NCBI GenBank assembly: GCA_033398695.1
Contig: CM065801.1
Location: 107,935,170 to 107,999,169, forward strand
Reading direction: 5' to 3'
Source of the DNA: Orobanche coerulescens
Taxonomy: Eukaryota > Streptophyta > Magnoliopsida > Lamiales > Orobanchaceae
Length of the DNA stretch: 64,000 nucleotides
In this document: positions 1 through 10,165 of the stretch, in pieces
How positions within the stretch are numbered: position 1 is the first letter of the stretch
Layout: each line of letters opens with the position of its first letter
The notes under the pieces: model-generated
Database searches by the model: none
The model's input: only the letters and a program-made list of their open reading frames with translations
Told to the model about the DNA's origin: nothing
Translations under genes and position numbers: made by a program

Positions 1-2
1 AT

Positions 3-704
3 TTTTGCAAAGAGTCAGATTTAGCCTTACTCCTCCAGGATAACTGGTTCATGTCACACTTTGAGACAAACATGGACCATTTTATCCACACTATAATGCT
101 CAGTATTTTTGATGGTAGTTTTGGAGAGGAGGAGGAAGAGGAGAAGGTAGAAAAGGAGATTAGGATAGAAGAAGTTGATGAAGAGAATGAAATTATCAAT
201 TTGGTTGAGGAGGATGAAGAAGCAAAAGAACCTGAAGAAAACATACCAGTTGAAAAGGAGACAGAGGAGATTGAAAAAACAGAAGAAGTGAATGATGAAG
301 AAGATGAAGAAGAAGGAGAAGAAGTGGAGCAGGAAAAAGAAGAAGAAGATAAGGAGAAGGATGAAGATGATGAAAGAGAAAAGGAGAAGGATGATGCTGA
401 GAAAAATGATGATGATGATGATAATAATGATGATGGAGGTGAAGGAGGAGCTGGTGTGGCGGCTGGAGAAGAGAGAGAAAAAGATGAGGAGAAAGAAAAA
501 GAGAAATCTGAAGAAGAAGAAGGGAAAGAGGAAGAAAGAGAAAAGGAGCTATAGAAGGAGCCAGAGCCTACCAACGAAGCTGCAGATAGGGTTGTTGTAC
601 CTCCCCGGTACACCAGCCTAGACGCTGAGCTGGCAGAGGACTCAGTCGGGGACCGGAGAAGACTCAATCGACCTACCGGCTGCAGCCAGGAGCCTGCAGC
701 CTAG
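3..704 (+). pseudogene. Acidic ORF near the 3' end of a Ty1/copia element, broken by one stop
   Basis: The frame is open from the left edge of the window. The first Met in view is at 51. It codes an extremely Glu/Asp/Lys-rich stretch (about residues 25-165 from that Met), then a stop codon at 552-554. The same frame stays open after the stop to 704, with a less biased tail containing PTNEAADRVVVPPRY. I read this as one ORF with a nonsense mutation. It lies upstream of a polypurine tract and 3' LTR, where Sirevirus-type copia elements can carry an extra ORF after pol. That assignment is inference from position; no catalytic motif is visible. The acidic tract comes from GA-rich low-complexity DNA and says little about function. 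Confidence 0.5.
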
Positions 705-1207
705 TGGCTCCATTCTTTGAAGGATCGGGAGAACACTCCCCATCGGCTCGGTTATCACCCACCATGACCGAGCCGATCAAGCAAATTGTCGAGACACCAT
801 TGGGGAGCTGCTATCAACACAGAGTCACTCGACCTTGGACCATTAATGCCAAGATTGACACCTGTCAGAGAGAGATCCTCGGCCTCCTCCTCCTACAAAC
901 AATGTAATGCCTTTTGGCATGTCCGATTGATGAGCCGCATGGAGCAACGATTGACAACACTCATTGATCTTGGCAAAAAGGGGGAAGAGAGGATTCGGGG
1001 GAAGAGAGAGAAATCGAAGTAAGAAAAAGCAGATGTCCCAGTTGAAGGACCCTCTAGCATAAAAAGGAAGGATCTGTAGATCAAGAAGACAAGGCCGACG
1101 GCACTGAAGGGAAGCGCAGAAGGACCAGAGGCGCCTTTGAACCTACTCTTGAATGGGAAGGTCTGGAGCTATGGTATGTTGAAGATTTCGCCACTTGAAG
1201 CTCTTGA
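705..1207 (+). other. Degenerate internal sequence of the copia element
   Basis: Short frames of 60-80 codons overlap here but none continues into the ORFs on either side without a frameshift. It looks like decayed coding sequence linking the acidic ORF to the basic C-terminal ORF. No motif is recognised. Confidence 0.45.
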
Positions 1208-1627
1208 AATGTGGGAGCTGCTAGGAAGAAGTTCATCAGAGACTTTTATGTCTGGGAACTACTTCAAGATGACAAACTCTCCCCACAGGAGATTTTCATA
1301 AACTGGATGGAAGAGGTTCATCCTAAGCTTTGGGCTGTTCTAAAGAAGTACGCAAAAGAGCAAAATGCATTTCCCATGATCCCTAAATTCAGAGCTGAAG
1401 AAGCACCAATCCGCATGGATGGTGAACTTGATGAGCTACAACTCCAGGAGGAAATCAAGCGAGTCTGCCTTGAAAACAAATTCAGATCTCAGCAGGAGCA
1501 AGACTTCGCAGCACTGGTTGTGAAGAGAAAGTATGGCCTTGCTCCAGTCAAGGTAAGACCTATCGGAGCCAAACCATTCAGACCTGCCAAGCAGCCTATT
1601 CGAAGAGGCAGAGGTAGAGGCAGATGA
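1208..1627 (+). pseudogene. Basic-tailed ORF next to the copia polypurine tract
   Basis: The frame opens after a TGA at 1205-1207 and runs about 139 codons to the stop at 1625-1627. No ATG begins it; the first start-like codon is GTG at 1211, so its 5' part is probably lost to frameshift. The product is mixed-charge and likely helical (WELLQDDKLSPQEIF, LQLQEEIKRVCLENK) and ends in an Arg/Gly tail (RRGRGRGR) that could bind nucleic acid. It ends about 210 bp before the polypurine tract, so it is the last coding segment of this element. I do not recognise a named domain. It may be the C-terminal half of the same extra protein as the acidic ORF. Confidence 0.45.
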
Positions 1628-1834
1628 CCTTTTAATTATTTTCTTACTTGTAATTTTATTTTTTCTGTACTTAAAACAATCTTGTATAATTTCAATGATA
1701 AGTCAGAAAACTTTTATGAACAATCTGTTGAATAACAATTTTCCAGTTGTCTCAATATTAGACTGATTTCAGTTTTGTCTTGCACTTAAGTGCAGACTTG
1801 GCCATTTGATTTCTTACTTAGTTTTGCCATCATC

Positions 1835-1849
1835 AAAATAGGGGGAATT
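1835..1849 (+). promoter_or_regulatory. Polypurine tract of the copia element
   Basis: The purine run AAAATAGGGGGAATT directly precedes the TGTTAG start of the LTR. This is the normal position of the plus-strand primer for reverse transcription and sets the element's orientation as +. Confidence 0.8.
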
Positions 1850-3258
1850 TGTTAGGAATACTTGTTAGATTTTGATGATGTCATTAATTTAAAATCAAAT
1901 GTTTATTAATTGGCGAAATGTAAGGAAGAACCAAATGAGTATCTTCCATAGGCCAAAATGTGTTAAGTATAAAATTGGCAAAGTGTAAAGAAGAACCAAA
2001 TGAGTGTCTTCTGTAGGCCAAAGTTAGTTAGGCTGAAAATCGGCTAAGTACTAAAGTACAGTCTAGTCTATCAGAGAAGTACTTGACTCCAATCAGAGTA
2101 GCCACAGTCAACTAAAATTTATCGAGAAGTTTGACCAGACTGCAGCCAAGGTACCTCGGGAAGTCACCCGATCGGACAAGTCTCAAATAAAGGAATGTCG
2201 AGACGACCTACCTGCAGAGAAGTAAGCTGCACATCAGTCTACTCAACTACAGCCTAGTACTCCAAGTCCACGTCAGCATGCTTTGAAAAGTCAAATTACG
2301 GAAAGCTCACATGCAACGTGAAGAGACAAATTGGAGTGATTCCCGCAAGAGATATGATTTAATTAAATCATCCTGACCCACCGTGAAGACTTTAATCCTT
2401 TTATATTCAAAAGATTCGGCGCTCACATGCAGAAGTCATCACAACGGTCGGAAGATAAAATAAAATAATGGGAATCCAAATTTTGCAACGTTCAGAAAAG
2501 ATTAAACAATGAAGTCTCCCTCCAACGGACGGATTTGTTCAAAGATTTGCAACGGCTACAAGGAAGAAGCTCAGAGATCGTGATCTATATATACCCGAAG
2601 ATTTGAAACTGAGCAAACTACCGGTGCGAACATATACTCTAGCGATCAAAGCAAACAAAGCAATCTCAAGCAAACAAATAGCATCGTGAAAAAGAGCAGA
2701 TCCAAAAGTTCATATTCAAGGAAGCTCTTTAGTTGGAGAAGACAAACACTCTTGTCTTTAAATCTTGAGTACGGGGTACTTCACTGGTTGAAGTAGCAGA
2801 CTGTAAAGGCATCCGAGGATCGAGGATCAAGAGGTGCAAGGCAGTCAAGTGTGTACAACGGCACGGGATTCCACTGGTTGGAAGCTGTTGTAGTGTGTTG
2901 TGAATCACTGTAATCTTTATCACTGGTTGACAATTATAGTGAATTCATCTCCAACTGGTTTGGAGAAAAGTGGATTAGTAGAGGATTACCCCACCTCTGA
3001 GACCACTATAACCGCCTGTGTTATTACTGTTTTACTGCATCATAATCTAACTGCTGCATACATTGTTAAAGTGTTTCATTAGATTAATTTATATTCGTCA
3101 TCAGCTGACTTCCGCACTTATTTAAGAACAAACGACTCCAAGTCATTTGTTTGATTATCAGCTGAAGAAACTCACTCTTCGGAAAAAGAGTTCAAGAGTT
3201 TCAACAAGTCTATTCACCCCCCCCTCTAGACTTGTTCCTGGACGACTTGTGACCTACA
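1850..3258 (+). mobile_element. 3' LTR of a Ty1/copia retrotransposon
   Basis: The LTR begins TGTTAGGAATACTTG just after the polypurine tract. It ends close to CCTACA, shortly after the pyrimidine stretch CACCCCCCCCTCTAGA that is common near the 3' end of large plant copia LTRs. Length is about 1.41 kb. The right edge is set by TG...CA ends and by where family G sequence resumes; it may be wrong by up to about 20 bp. The 5' LTR lies left of the window, so the TSD cannot be checked; CGCTG at 3259-3263 is one possible half. Short ORFs inside are treated as chance. Confidence 0.7.
2585..2593 (+). promoter_or_regulatory. Probable TATA box of the copia LTR
   Basis: CTATATATA lies about 735 bp into the LTR, a usual position for the U3/R boundary. 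Assigned by motif only. Confidence 0.45.
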
Positions 3259-3377
3259 CGCTGCTCGGCAGCTCTGCCTCGGCTGCTCGGCAGCTCTGCC
3301 TCGGCTGCTCGGCAGTGGCTAGGTCGCCCGATCTCCGAGGCGATCACCGGTCGGAGAGTGTAATTCTTGACACAACA
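3259..3377 (-). repeat. Remnant of the G1 3' LTR
   Basis: Only the start of the LTR remains (minus strand TGTTGTGTCAAG at 3377). It includes three copies of a 22-bp unit starting at 3261, 3283 and 3305, where most other family G LTRs have a single CTGCTCGGCAG. The break at 3258/3259 is where the copia LTR abuts. Confidence 0.8.
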
Positions 3378-4235
3378 ATTGCCCCCCAGCTTGCTCTTAT
3401 GTTGAAGACATGGGGCGAGGTGGTTCTTGCTGGCGATCGTGTAGGATGAGGACGGGCGATCTTGCTGAGCCGACTTTTGGATTTGGACTTGGGCTATCAT
3501 GGTCGATTGGCTAGCTATCTATCGGTCTTGTACCTGCAAAAAACAACATTGGCCGATCCCCCTCGGAAACTTGATGGTTTCGCTTGTTTGAGGAATCGTG
3601 CACAGTCGCGGAATTCGATGGACCGACTCCATGACCGTGTCTTGGTGCGCAAAGACATTGAGTGTCTCGTGACTCACTTTATTATGAGGGTCCTCTGTTA
3701 GGCTGCGCCTCGCCTCGTATTTAAACGAAGGGCGTGCGGTCTCGGTCTAGAGGAGTCCTTGCGCGGGGCAGCGTCGGATGAATCAACTCCACCTCCGCGG
3801 CTTGTTTAGCTCTGCTTCCACCTCGGCCCGCCATGGGGATGACGAACCTCGACGGTGTACGTTGAGACGGGGGTAATGGCACGTGTCCACTGATTAATTT
3901 TGGAGAGCCCTCAGACTACGCCGGCCTCGTATTTAAACGAAGGGCGGGCGATCTCGGCCGAAAGGGACCTTGCATGGCCGAAGCAGCCGGTTCCATCGAC
4001 TACCAGGACCATGGCTTTATGATGTGCGGTGGAGGCGATCGCGAGCCTTAGTCCCTCATGTTAAATGCTGGACTGTAGATGGCGATCCTGTCCTCCGGGT
4101 TGCTGATGATGTAGCGTGATGATCGGCGATCGGGCCGGAAGACTGGCGATCATCGCTCGGCTGCCGATCGCTTTATTCGTAGGTCGGTATCGGCGATCGG
4201 GCGGGAGATCGTCGTCCGGGCGCCGATCGCGCTGC
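3378..4235 (-). other. G1 polypurine tract and non-coding tail
   Basis: The reverse complement of 3378-3397 is the polypurine tract AGCAAGCTGGGGGGCAAT. The rest of the 0.86 kb has no sustained frame on the sense strand. The 22-bp motif containing GTTTAAATACGAGG on the minus strand occurs twice, at 3712-3733 and 3925-3946. The same pair recurs in the tails of G2, G3, G4 and G7, so it is a family feature. Confidence 0.7.
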
Positions 4236-4380
4236 TCACAGGCTAAGAAGGAACCTTTGCCTGGCCAGAAAATCTGCGGCTCTGGCCCGGAAGGCTGCGT
4301 AGGTTGTAGGTTGGTTCTTCGTGAGATGCCCGAACATAGGCGGAAAATCCTGAAATCCTCCTAGGACCGCGTAGAGGGCG
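4236..4380 (-). pseudogene. gag: G1 gag, C-terminal fragment
   Basis: It encodes the last ~47 residues of the family gag (YAVLGGFQ, FSPMFRHLTK, TTYAAFRARA, RQRFLLSL) and ends at a TGA at 4236-4238. The 5' side is cut exactly where G2 has inserted. The frame continues at 8985, on the far side of G2. Confidence 0.85.
4376..4380. repeat. Left TSD of G2 (GGGCG)
   Basis: GGGCG abuts the left end of G2 and is repeated at its right end (8980-8984), giving the 5-bp duplication expected of a Ty3/gypsy integrase. Confidence 0.9.
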
Positions 4381-5547
4381 TGTTGTTGCCCAAAATATTT
4401 ATCTGAAGATTAATACTGCTGAAAGACGGACAACAAACAACAATTGCGGGAGCACTTCCGAGAGAAGATAAATAATACAAGATTTGCCGGGTTTGTTAGG
4501 CCCGGGCTTGAATGCTCTCGCGAGATATTATTAATACAAATATTCGTGGATACAAGTATTAATGAGAGAAATCTAAATACAATGAGTGTAAAAAGACTCT
4601 GTTAATCCGGCTCTTGAGCGAAGCTCGGTGTTCTTCGTCCCCGCCGATCGTCTGCCTGATGAGAGAGGCCGGGAGAAGTAAGACCGAATGATAGCCGTTG
4701 CCAAGAGTTAGAGATAGCCAAGTGCTGAGTATTGATTCTGTCTAGTGTGCTGAAATCGCGATAATGCCAGGGGGTTGGCCGAGTGCAGGGTGCCTTGTAT
4801 ATATAGTGGCAGCCGGGTCTTGTCCTCTGGCGGGCGATCGCCTTCCGGCCATTATAATAATGGGGCGATCGTCCGCCGGCCAATATTATAATGGGGCGAT
4901 CACCCGGGCTGTTGGGCTAAAGTCCAAGGTAGGTGCCGGCGCCAGCTGGGCGGTCCAATAAGGAGCCAGCACGCGTCCGGAGTCAGTCACATGCGGCCCT
5001 ACTGACAACTTTCGGCGGAATCAATGTCACATGCGGCCCTACTGACAGCTTTCGGCGGCTTGTCGGCTGGTGGAAAGATTCTGCCAGGCTGTGGTCAATG
5101 ACCCGTGATTCGCGGATCTTGTCTCGGCCCTTGCACGTGGTGTCTGTCCTGAGGCTCGGCCTTTGCCGACTGGATGGCCATCGGCGCTGATCGACATGAG
5201 GCGGTCGTCTCTAGCTGGTCATCAGAGGTCGCCATCGGCCAGTTGCTGAGGGTCGGCATTCGGTCGGTCACCAAGGGTCGGTCGGCAGATGCCGAGAGTG
5301 GATCGCCCGCTTGACGGTCGCCAGGAGTCGGTCGCCGAGTACCGAGTGACGATCGTATCTGAGGTCGATTGCTCGGCACCGGGACTTGTCCTAGGACCTT
5401 CGGTTGGCCGATTTATCTTGTCCGCTGGGTTAAGGCTCGGCCGCCTGGTCGCTGTTCGGCAGTTCTGCCTTGGCTGCTCGGCAGTGACTCGGTCGCCCGA
5501 TCTCCGAGGCGATCGCCGGTCGGAGAGTGTTAATTCTTGACACAACA
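4381..5547 (-). repeat. G2 3' LTR
   Basis: 1,167 bp, minus-strand ends TGTTGTGTCAAG...GGGCAACAACA. It abuts the polypurine tract at 5548, which marks it as the 3' LTR. The TATATATA box (about 4797-4804) has two copies of a GATCGCCCCATTATAAT-type motif upstream of it on the minus strand. Confidence 0.92.
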
Positions 5548-6461
5548 ATTACCCCCCAGCCTGCTCCTATGTTGAAGACATGGGGGGAGGTGGTTCTTGC
5601 TGGCGATCGTGTATGGATGAGGACAGGCGATCTGAGCTGACTTAGGATTCGGACTTGGGCTATCATGGTCGATTGGCTAGCTATCTTTCGGTCTTGTACC
5701 TGCAAAAACAACATTGGCCGATCCACCTCGGAAACTTGGTGGTTTCGCTTGTTTGAGGAATCGTGCACAGTTGCGGAGATCGATGGACCGACTCCATGAC
5801 CGTGTCTTGGTGCGCGAAGACATTGAGTGTCTCGTGACTCACTTTATTATGAGGGTCCTCTGTTAGGCTGCGCCTCGCCTCGTATTTAAACGAAGGGCGT
5901 GCGGTCTCGGTCTAGAGGAGTCCTTGCGCGGGGCAGCGTCGGATGAATCAACTCCACGCCCGCAGCTTGTTAGCTCTGCTTCCACCTCGGCCAGCCATGG
6001 AGATGGCCGACCTCGACGGTGTACGTTGAGACGGGGGTTGTGGCATGGGTCCACTGATTAATGTTGGAGAGCCCTTAGACTACGCCGGCCTCGTATTTAA
6101 ACGAATGGCGGGCGATCTCGGCCGAAAGGGACCTTGCATGGCCGAAGCAGCCGGTTCCATCGACTGCCAGGGCCATGGCTTTATGATGTGCGGTGGAGGC
6201 GATCGCGAGCCTTAGTTCCTCATGTTAAATGTTGGACTGTAGATGGCGATCGTGTCCTCCGGGTTGCTGATGATGTAGCGTGATGATCGGCGATCGGGCC
6301 GGAAGACTGGCGATCGTCGCTCGGCAACCGATCGCTTTTTTCGTAGGTCGATATCGGCGATCGGGCGGGAGTTAGTCCCTCATTTAAAATGGTGGACTGT
6401 AGGCGGTGAGCGAGTCCTCCGGCTCTACTGGATAGTAGCGATCGGGCTGGGAGACTGGAGG
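5548..6461 (-). other. G2 polypurine tract and non-coding tail
   Basis: The reverse complement of 5548-5567 is GGAGCAGGCTGGGGGGTAAT, directly upstream of the 3' LTR. The remaining ~890 bp align with the tail of G1 and carry the duplicated TTTAAATA motif. There is no sense-strand coding frame. At 6369-6480 a segment with GTGGACTGTAGGCGGTGAG resembles the gag 3' extension seen in G3. Confidence 0.65.
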
Positions 6462-7696
6462 TCATCGCGCGGGCGCCGATTGCTCTACTCCTAGGCTAAG
6501 AAGAAACCTTTGCCTGGACAGGAAATCTGCGGCTCTAGCCCGGAAGGCTGCGTAGGTCGTCGATTGGGTCTTCGTGAGATGCCTGAACATAGGCGAGAAG
6601 CCCTGAAAACCTCCTAGGACCGCGTAGAGGGCGGTATCATCGTTTACGGGCTCGCCGTTGAGGATGATCCCGTCTACCCGGTCGATGTAGTCCGAGTCGG
6701 ACTCTTCTTCTCCCTGCTTGATTTGCATCATGCGAAGGCGACCTTCTGGCCGGACGACCCTAGTGGTGAAGTACTCCGTTAAGACGTGCGACAGCTCGTT
6801 AAAGGAGCCAATGGACCGAGGTGGCAATGATGTGTACCACCGGTGGGCGAGGTCGTCTAGCGTCATAGGGAACATTCGGCACCGGGTCGCGTCTGATGCC
6901 CCACACCCGGTCATGTAGATGTTGAACTTGTTCAGGTGTGTTTGGGGGTCCGATCGCCCCTCCTACACGGGTGTTTGCGGGGGAGCGATCTTGTGCTGCA
7001 CGGGGGCGAGCTCGATGTCCATCGTGAGTGGCTCGCTTGGCTCGGCGATCGTCTTCATGGCGCCTGCCCTGGATTCCAGGAGCGCTTTCACGTCGTCGAG
7101 CTGAGGTTGCAATGCGGCAATCGCCGTGGCTCGGTCGCTTGCTGATCGGCTTTGGGAGCGGGAGCCGAGGCGATCGTGTACCGATCTCCGGACTCCACTG
7201 CTGCCGACCTCGGCAATTTGGCGAGCGGGAGCCAGACGGCTGGCCGCCTCGGGAGCCGGGTAGGCCGAGCTCCCGGTGACGGACTCAAACTCCGCTGCCT
7301 CGTAGCCGGGCCGGATCGCCGGCCGCTGTGTCGGGTCACCGCCAGTGCGATCGAAGACAGAGGTGCCCCACCGCCGAGCGCCTCTTCTTGCGACGAGAGC
7401 CTCTCGCGATCGCCGGCGCAACGCCTTGAGCTTCCACTTGGACTTCGGCGGGAGGCCGAGGGGGTGATAGCAGAGGCACGTCGAGAGCACTCCGTCGCTC
7501 CCGCAGACGGCCATGATCTCGTCGATCCGTTCCTTGGTTCGAGCCGATCGAGCGAGAGGCTCGGGCCGCCGCCTGTGGATGGGATCGAGCGTCTCGATCG
7601 CGGAGGCCGCCTTCCACCATCGGGCCGCGGCTCGACCGGGACGGAACGGGGTCCGGCCAGTCGGGCCGCTTTCTTCGACGCGGAGGCGGAAGACAT
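6462..7696 (-). pseudogene. gag: G2 gag pseudogene (Retrotrans_gag type)
   Basis: The likely start is the ATG at 7696 (MSSASASKKA). The first ~60 codons and the central part are in different frames, so at least one frameshift lies between about 7515 and 7640. A long frame then runs 7514-6963, stops at a TAG where relatives have a Tyr codon (QTPVYEG), and continues in the same frame from 6962 to 6462. The core has the plant Ty3/gypsy gag pattern: SDPQTHL, MTGCGASDATRCRMFPMTLDD, AHRWYTSLPPRSIGSFNEL, DYIDRVD. There is no CCHC zinc knuckle. The N-terminal third is Arg/Ser/Pro-rich. As it stands it cannot make full-length Gag. Confidence 0.85.
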
Positions 7697-7824
7697 GATT
7701 TCTGAAGGATTTCTTTGAAGTGCAGTGAGTGTCACTTCAAGTATCTGCCCCGAGAACAGTGAGTGTTCTTCGGGACGGTAGGTATAAAAATTCGAGGGTT
7801 GGATGCCCTCCCTCTAGCGCCAAT
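7697..7824 (-). promoter_or_regulatory. G2 leader and primer-binding site
   Basis: On the minus strand ATTGGCGCTAGAGGGAGGG follows the 5' LTR end directly, the position of the primer-binding site. It is not the Met-tRNA site used by K1 and family T; the tRNA cannot be named with confidence. The leader contains two short inverted motifs (CACTCACTG and GAACACTCACTGTTC). Confidence 0.7.
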
Positions 7825-8979
7825 TGTTGTTGCCCAAAATATTTATCCGAAGATTAATACTGCTGGAAGACGAACAACAAACAACAATTGCGGGAGCACT
7901 TCCGAGAGAAGATAAATAATACAAGATTTGCCGGGTTTGTTAGGCCCGGGCTTGAATGCTCTCGCGAGATATTATTAATACAAATATTCGTGGATACAAG
8001 TATTAATGAGAGAAATCTAAATACAATGAGTGTAAAAAGACTCTGTTAATCCGGCTCTTGAGCGAAGCTCGGTGTTCTTCGTCCCCGCCGATCGTCTGCC
8101 TGATGAGAGAGGCCGGGAGAAGTAAGACCGAATGATAGCCGTTGCCAAGAGTTGGAGATAGCCAAGTGCTGAGTATTGATTCTGTCTAGTGTGCTGAAAT
8201 CGCGATAATGCCAGGGGGTTGGCCGAGTGCAGGGTGCCTTGTATATATAGTGGCAGTCGGGTCTTGTCCTCTGACGGGCGATCGCCTTCCGGCCATTATA
8301 ATAATGGGGCGATCGTCCGCCGGCCAATATTATAATGGGGCGATCACCCGGGCTGTTGGGCTAAAGTCCAAGGTAGGTGCCGGCGCCAGCTGGGCGGTCC
8401 AATAAGGAGCCAACACGCGTCCGGAGTCAGTCACATGCGGCCCTACTGACAGCTTTCGGCAGAATCATTGTCACATGCGGCCCTACTGACAGCTTTCGGC
8501 GGCTTGTCGACTGGTGGAAAGATTCTGCCAGGCTGTGGTCAATGACCCGTGATTCGCGGCTCTTGTCTCGGCCCTTGCACGTGGTGTCTGTCCTGAGGCT
8601 CGGCCTTTGCCATCAGCGCTGATCGACATGAGGCGGTCGTCTCTAGATGGTCATCAGAGGTCGCCATCGGCCAGTTGATGAGGGTCGGCATTCGGTCGGT
8701 CACCAAGGGTCGGTCGGCAGATGCCGAGAGAGGATCGCCCGCTTGACGGTCGCCAGGAGTCAGTCGTCGAGTACCGAGTGACGATTGTATCTGAGGTCGA
8801 TCGCTCGGCACCGGGACTTGTCCTGGGACCTTCGGTTGGCCGATTTAGCTTGTCCGCTGGGTTAAGGCTCGGCCGCTTGGTCGCTGTTCGGCAGTTCTGC
8901 CTTGGCTGCTCGGCAGTGACTCGGTCGCCCGATCTCCGAGGCGATCGCCGGTCGGAGAGTGTTAATTCTTGACACAACA
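7825..8979 (-). repeat. G2 5' LTR
   Basis: 1,155 bp, adjoining the primer site at 7824. It is 12 bp shorter than its partner because of one deletion in the GATGGCCATCGG segment. Otherwise only substitutions separate the two. Confidence 0.92.
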
Positions 8980-8984
8980 GGGCG
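8980..8984. repeat. Right TSD of G2 (GGGCG)
   Basis: Matches 4376-4380. G1 gag sequence (GGTCTCATCGCTTACGG) resumes directly after it. Confidence 0.9.
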
Positions 8985-10036
8985 GTCTCATCGCTTACGG
9001 GCTCGCCGTTGAGGATGATCACGTCTACCCGATCGATGTAGTCCGAGTCGGACTCTTCTTCTCCCTGCTTGATTTGCATCATGCGAAGGGGACCTTCAGG
9101 CCGGACGACTCTGGTGGCGAAGTACTTCGTGAAGACGTGCGCCATCTGGTTAAAGGAGCCAATGGACCGAGGTGGCAATAAGGTGTACCACCGGTGGGCG
9201 AGGTCGTCCAGCGTCAGAGGGAACATTCGGCACCGGGTCGCGTCTGATGCCCCACACCCGGTCATGTAGATGTTGAACTTGCTCAGCTGTGTTTGGGGGT
9301 CCGATCGCCCCTCGTACAAAGGAGTTTGCGGAGGAGCGATCTTGTGCTGCACGGGGGCGAGCTTGATGTCGATCGCGAGCGACTCACTTGGCTCGGAGAT
9401 CGTCTTCATGGCGCCTGCCCTGGATTCCAGGAGCGCTTTCACGTCGTCGAGCTGACGTTGCAATGCGGCAATCGTCGTGGCTCGGCCGCTCGCTGATCGG
9501 CTTTGGGAGCGGGAGCCGAGGCGATCGTGTACCGATCTCCAGGCTCCGCTGCTGCCGACCTCGGCTATTTGGCGAGGGGGAGCCAGACGGATGGCCTGCC
9601 TTCTTGGATCCGGGTAGGCCGAGCTCCTGGTGACGGACTCGAAATCCGCCTCGTAGCCGGGCCGAATCGCCCGGCTGTGTCGGGTCACCGCCAGTGCGAT
9701 CAAGACAGAGGTGCTCCGCCGGCGAGCGCCTCTTCTGCGGACGAGCCTCCCGGCGATCGCTCGCCGCAACGCCTTGAGCTTCCGCTGACTTCCGGCGGCG
9801 GCCGAGGGGTTATAGCGGGAAGCGCGTTGAGAGCACTCCGTCGCCCGAAGGGCGGCTATGGCCTCTTCGACCGTTCATTGGTTCGAATCGATCGAGCGAG
9901 AGGCTTGGGCCGCCATCCGTGGACGGATCGAGCGTCTCGACCGTGGCAGCTACCTTCCACCGCCGGCCGCGGCCGATCGACGGAACGGGGTCCGCCGGCC
10001 GTCGCAGCCTTTCTTCGACGCGGAGGTGGAAGACAT
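8985..10036 (-). pseudogene. gag: G1 gag, N-terminal and core fragment
   Basis: The likely start is the ATG at 10036 (minus strand AGTATGTCTTCCACC). The N-terminal ~90 codons are frame-broken. From about 9769 the frame is open through QIAEVGSSG, LLESRAGAMKTI, PPQTPLYEGRSDPQT, DATRCRMFPLTLDDLAHRW and SDSDYIDRVD to SDETAL, where G2 interrupts it. The open frame appears to run on into the G2 LTR, but that extension is not gag. It resumes at 4380. Confidence 0.85.
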
Positions 10037-10165
10037 ACTTTCTGACAGATTTCTTTGAAGTGCAGTGAGTGTCACTTCAAGTATATGCCCCGAGAACAGT
10101 GAGTGTTCTTCGGGACGGTAGGTGTAAAAAATTTGAGGGTTGGATCCCCTTCCTCTAGCGCCAAT
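10037..10165 (-). promoter_or_regulatory. G1 leader and primer-binding site
   Basis: Minus strand ATTGGCGCTAGAGGAAGGGG at 10165-10146 adjoins the 5' LTR, followed by the ~110-bp leader shared by all copies. Confidence 0.7.

Larger units (their letters stand above)
4381..8979 (-). mobile_element. G2: complete family G element inserted in the gag of G1
   Basis: Structure on the minus strand: 5' LTR 8979-7825, primer site, leader, gag pseudogene, non-coding tail, polypurine tract, 3' LTR 5547-4381. Total 4,599 bp, flanked by the 5-bp TSD GGGCG. By eye the two LTRs differ at about 23 of 1,155 aligned positions plus one 12-bp deletion (right LTR, near 8611), so about 2% divergence and a fairly recent insertion. 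There is no pol, so it must have been mobilised in trans. Confidence 0.92.

Noticed and set aside
3..704. Acidic ORF as a host nuclear or chaperone-like gene.
   Set aside because: It runs toward a polypurine tract and LTR, has an in-frame stop, and its composition follows GA-rich low-complexity DNA.
8654..9769. A 371-codon minus-strand ORF as one protein.
   Set aside because: Its C-terminal part lies in the G2 LTR. The ORF is a chance fusion created by the G2 insertion into G1 gag.
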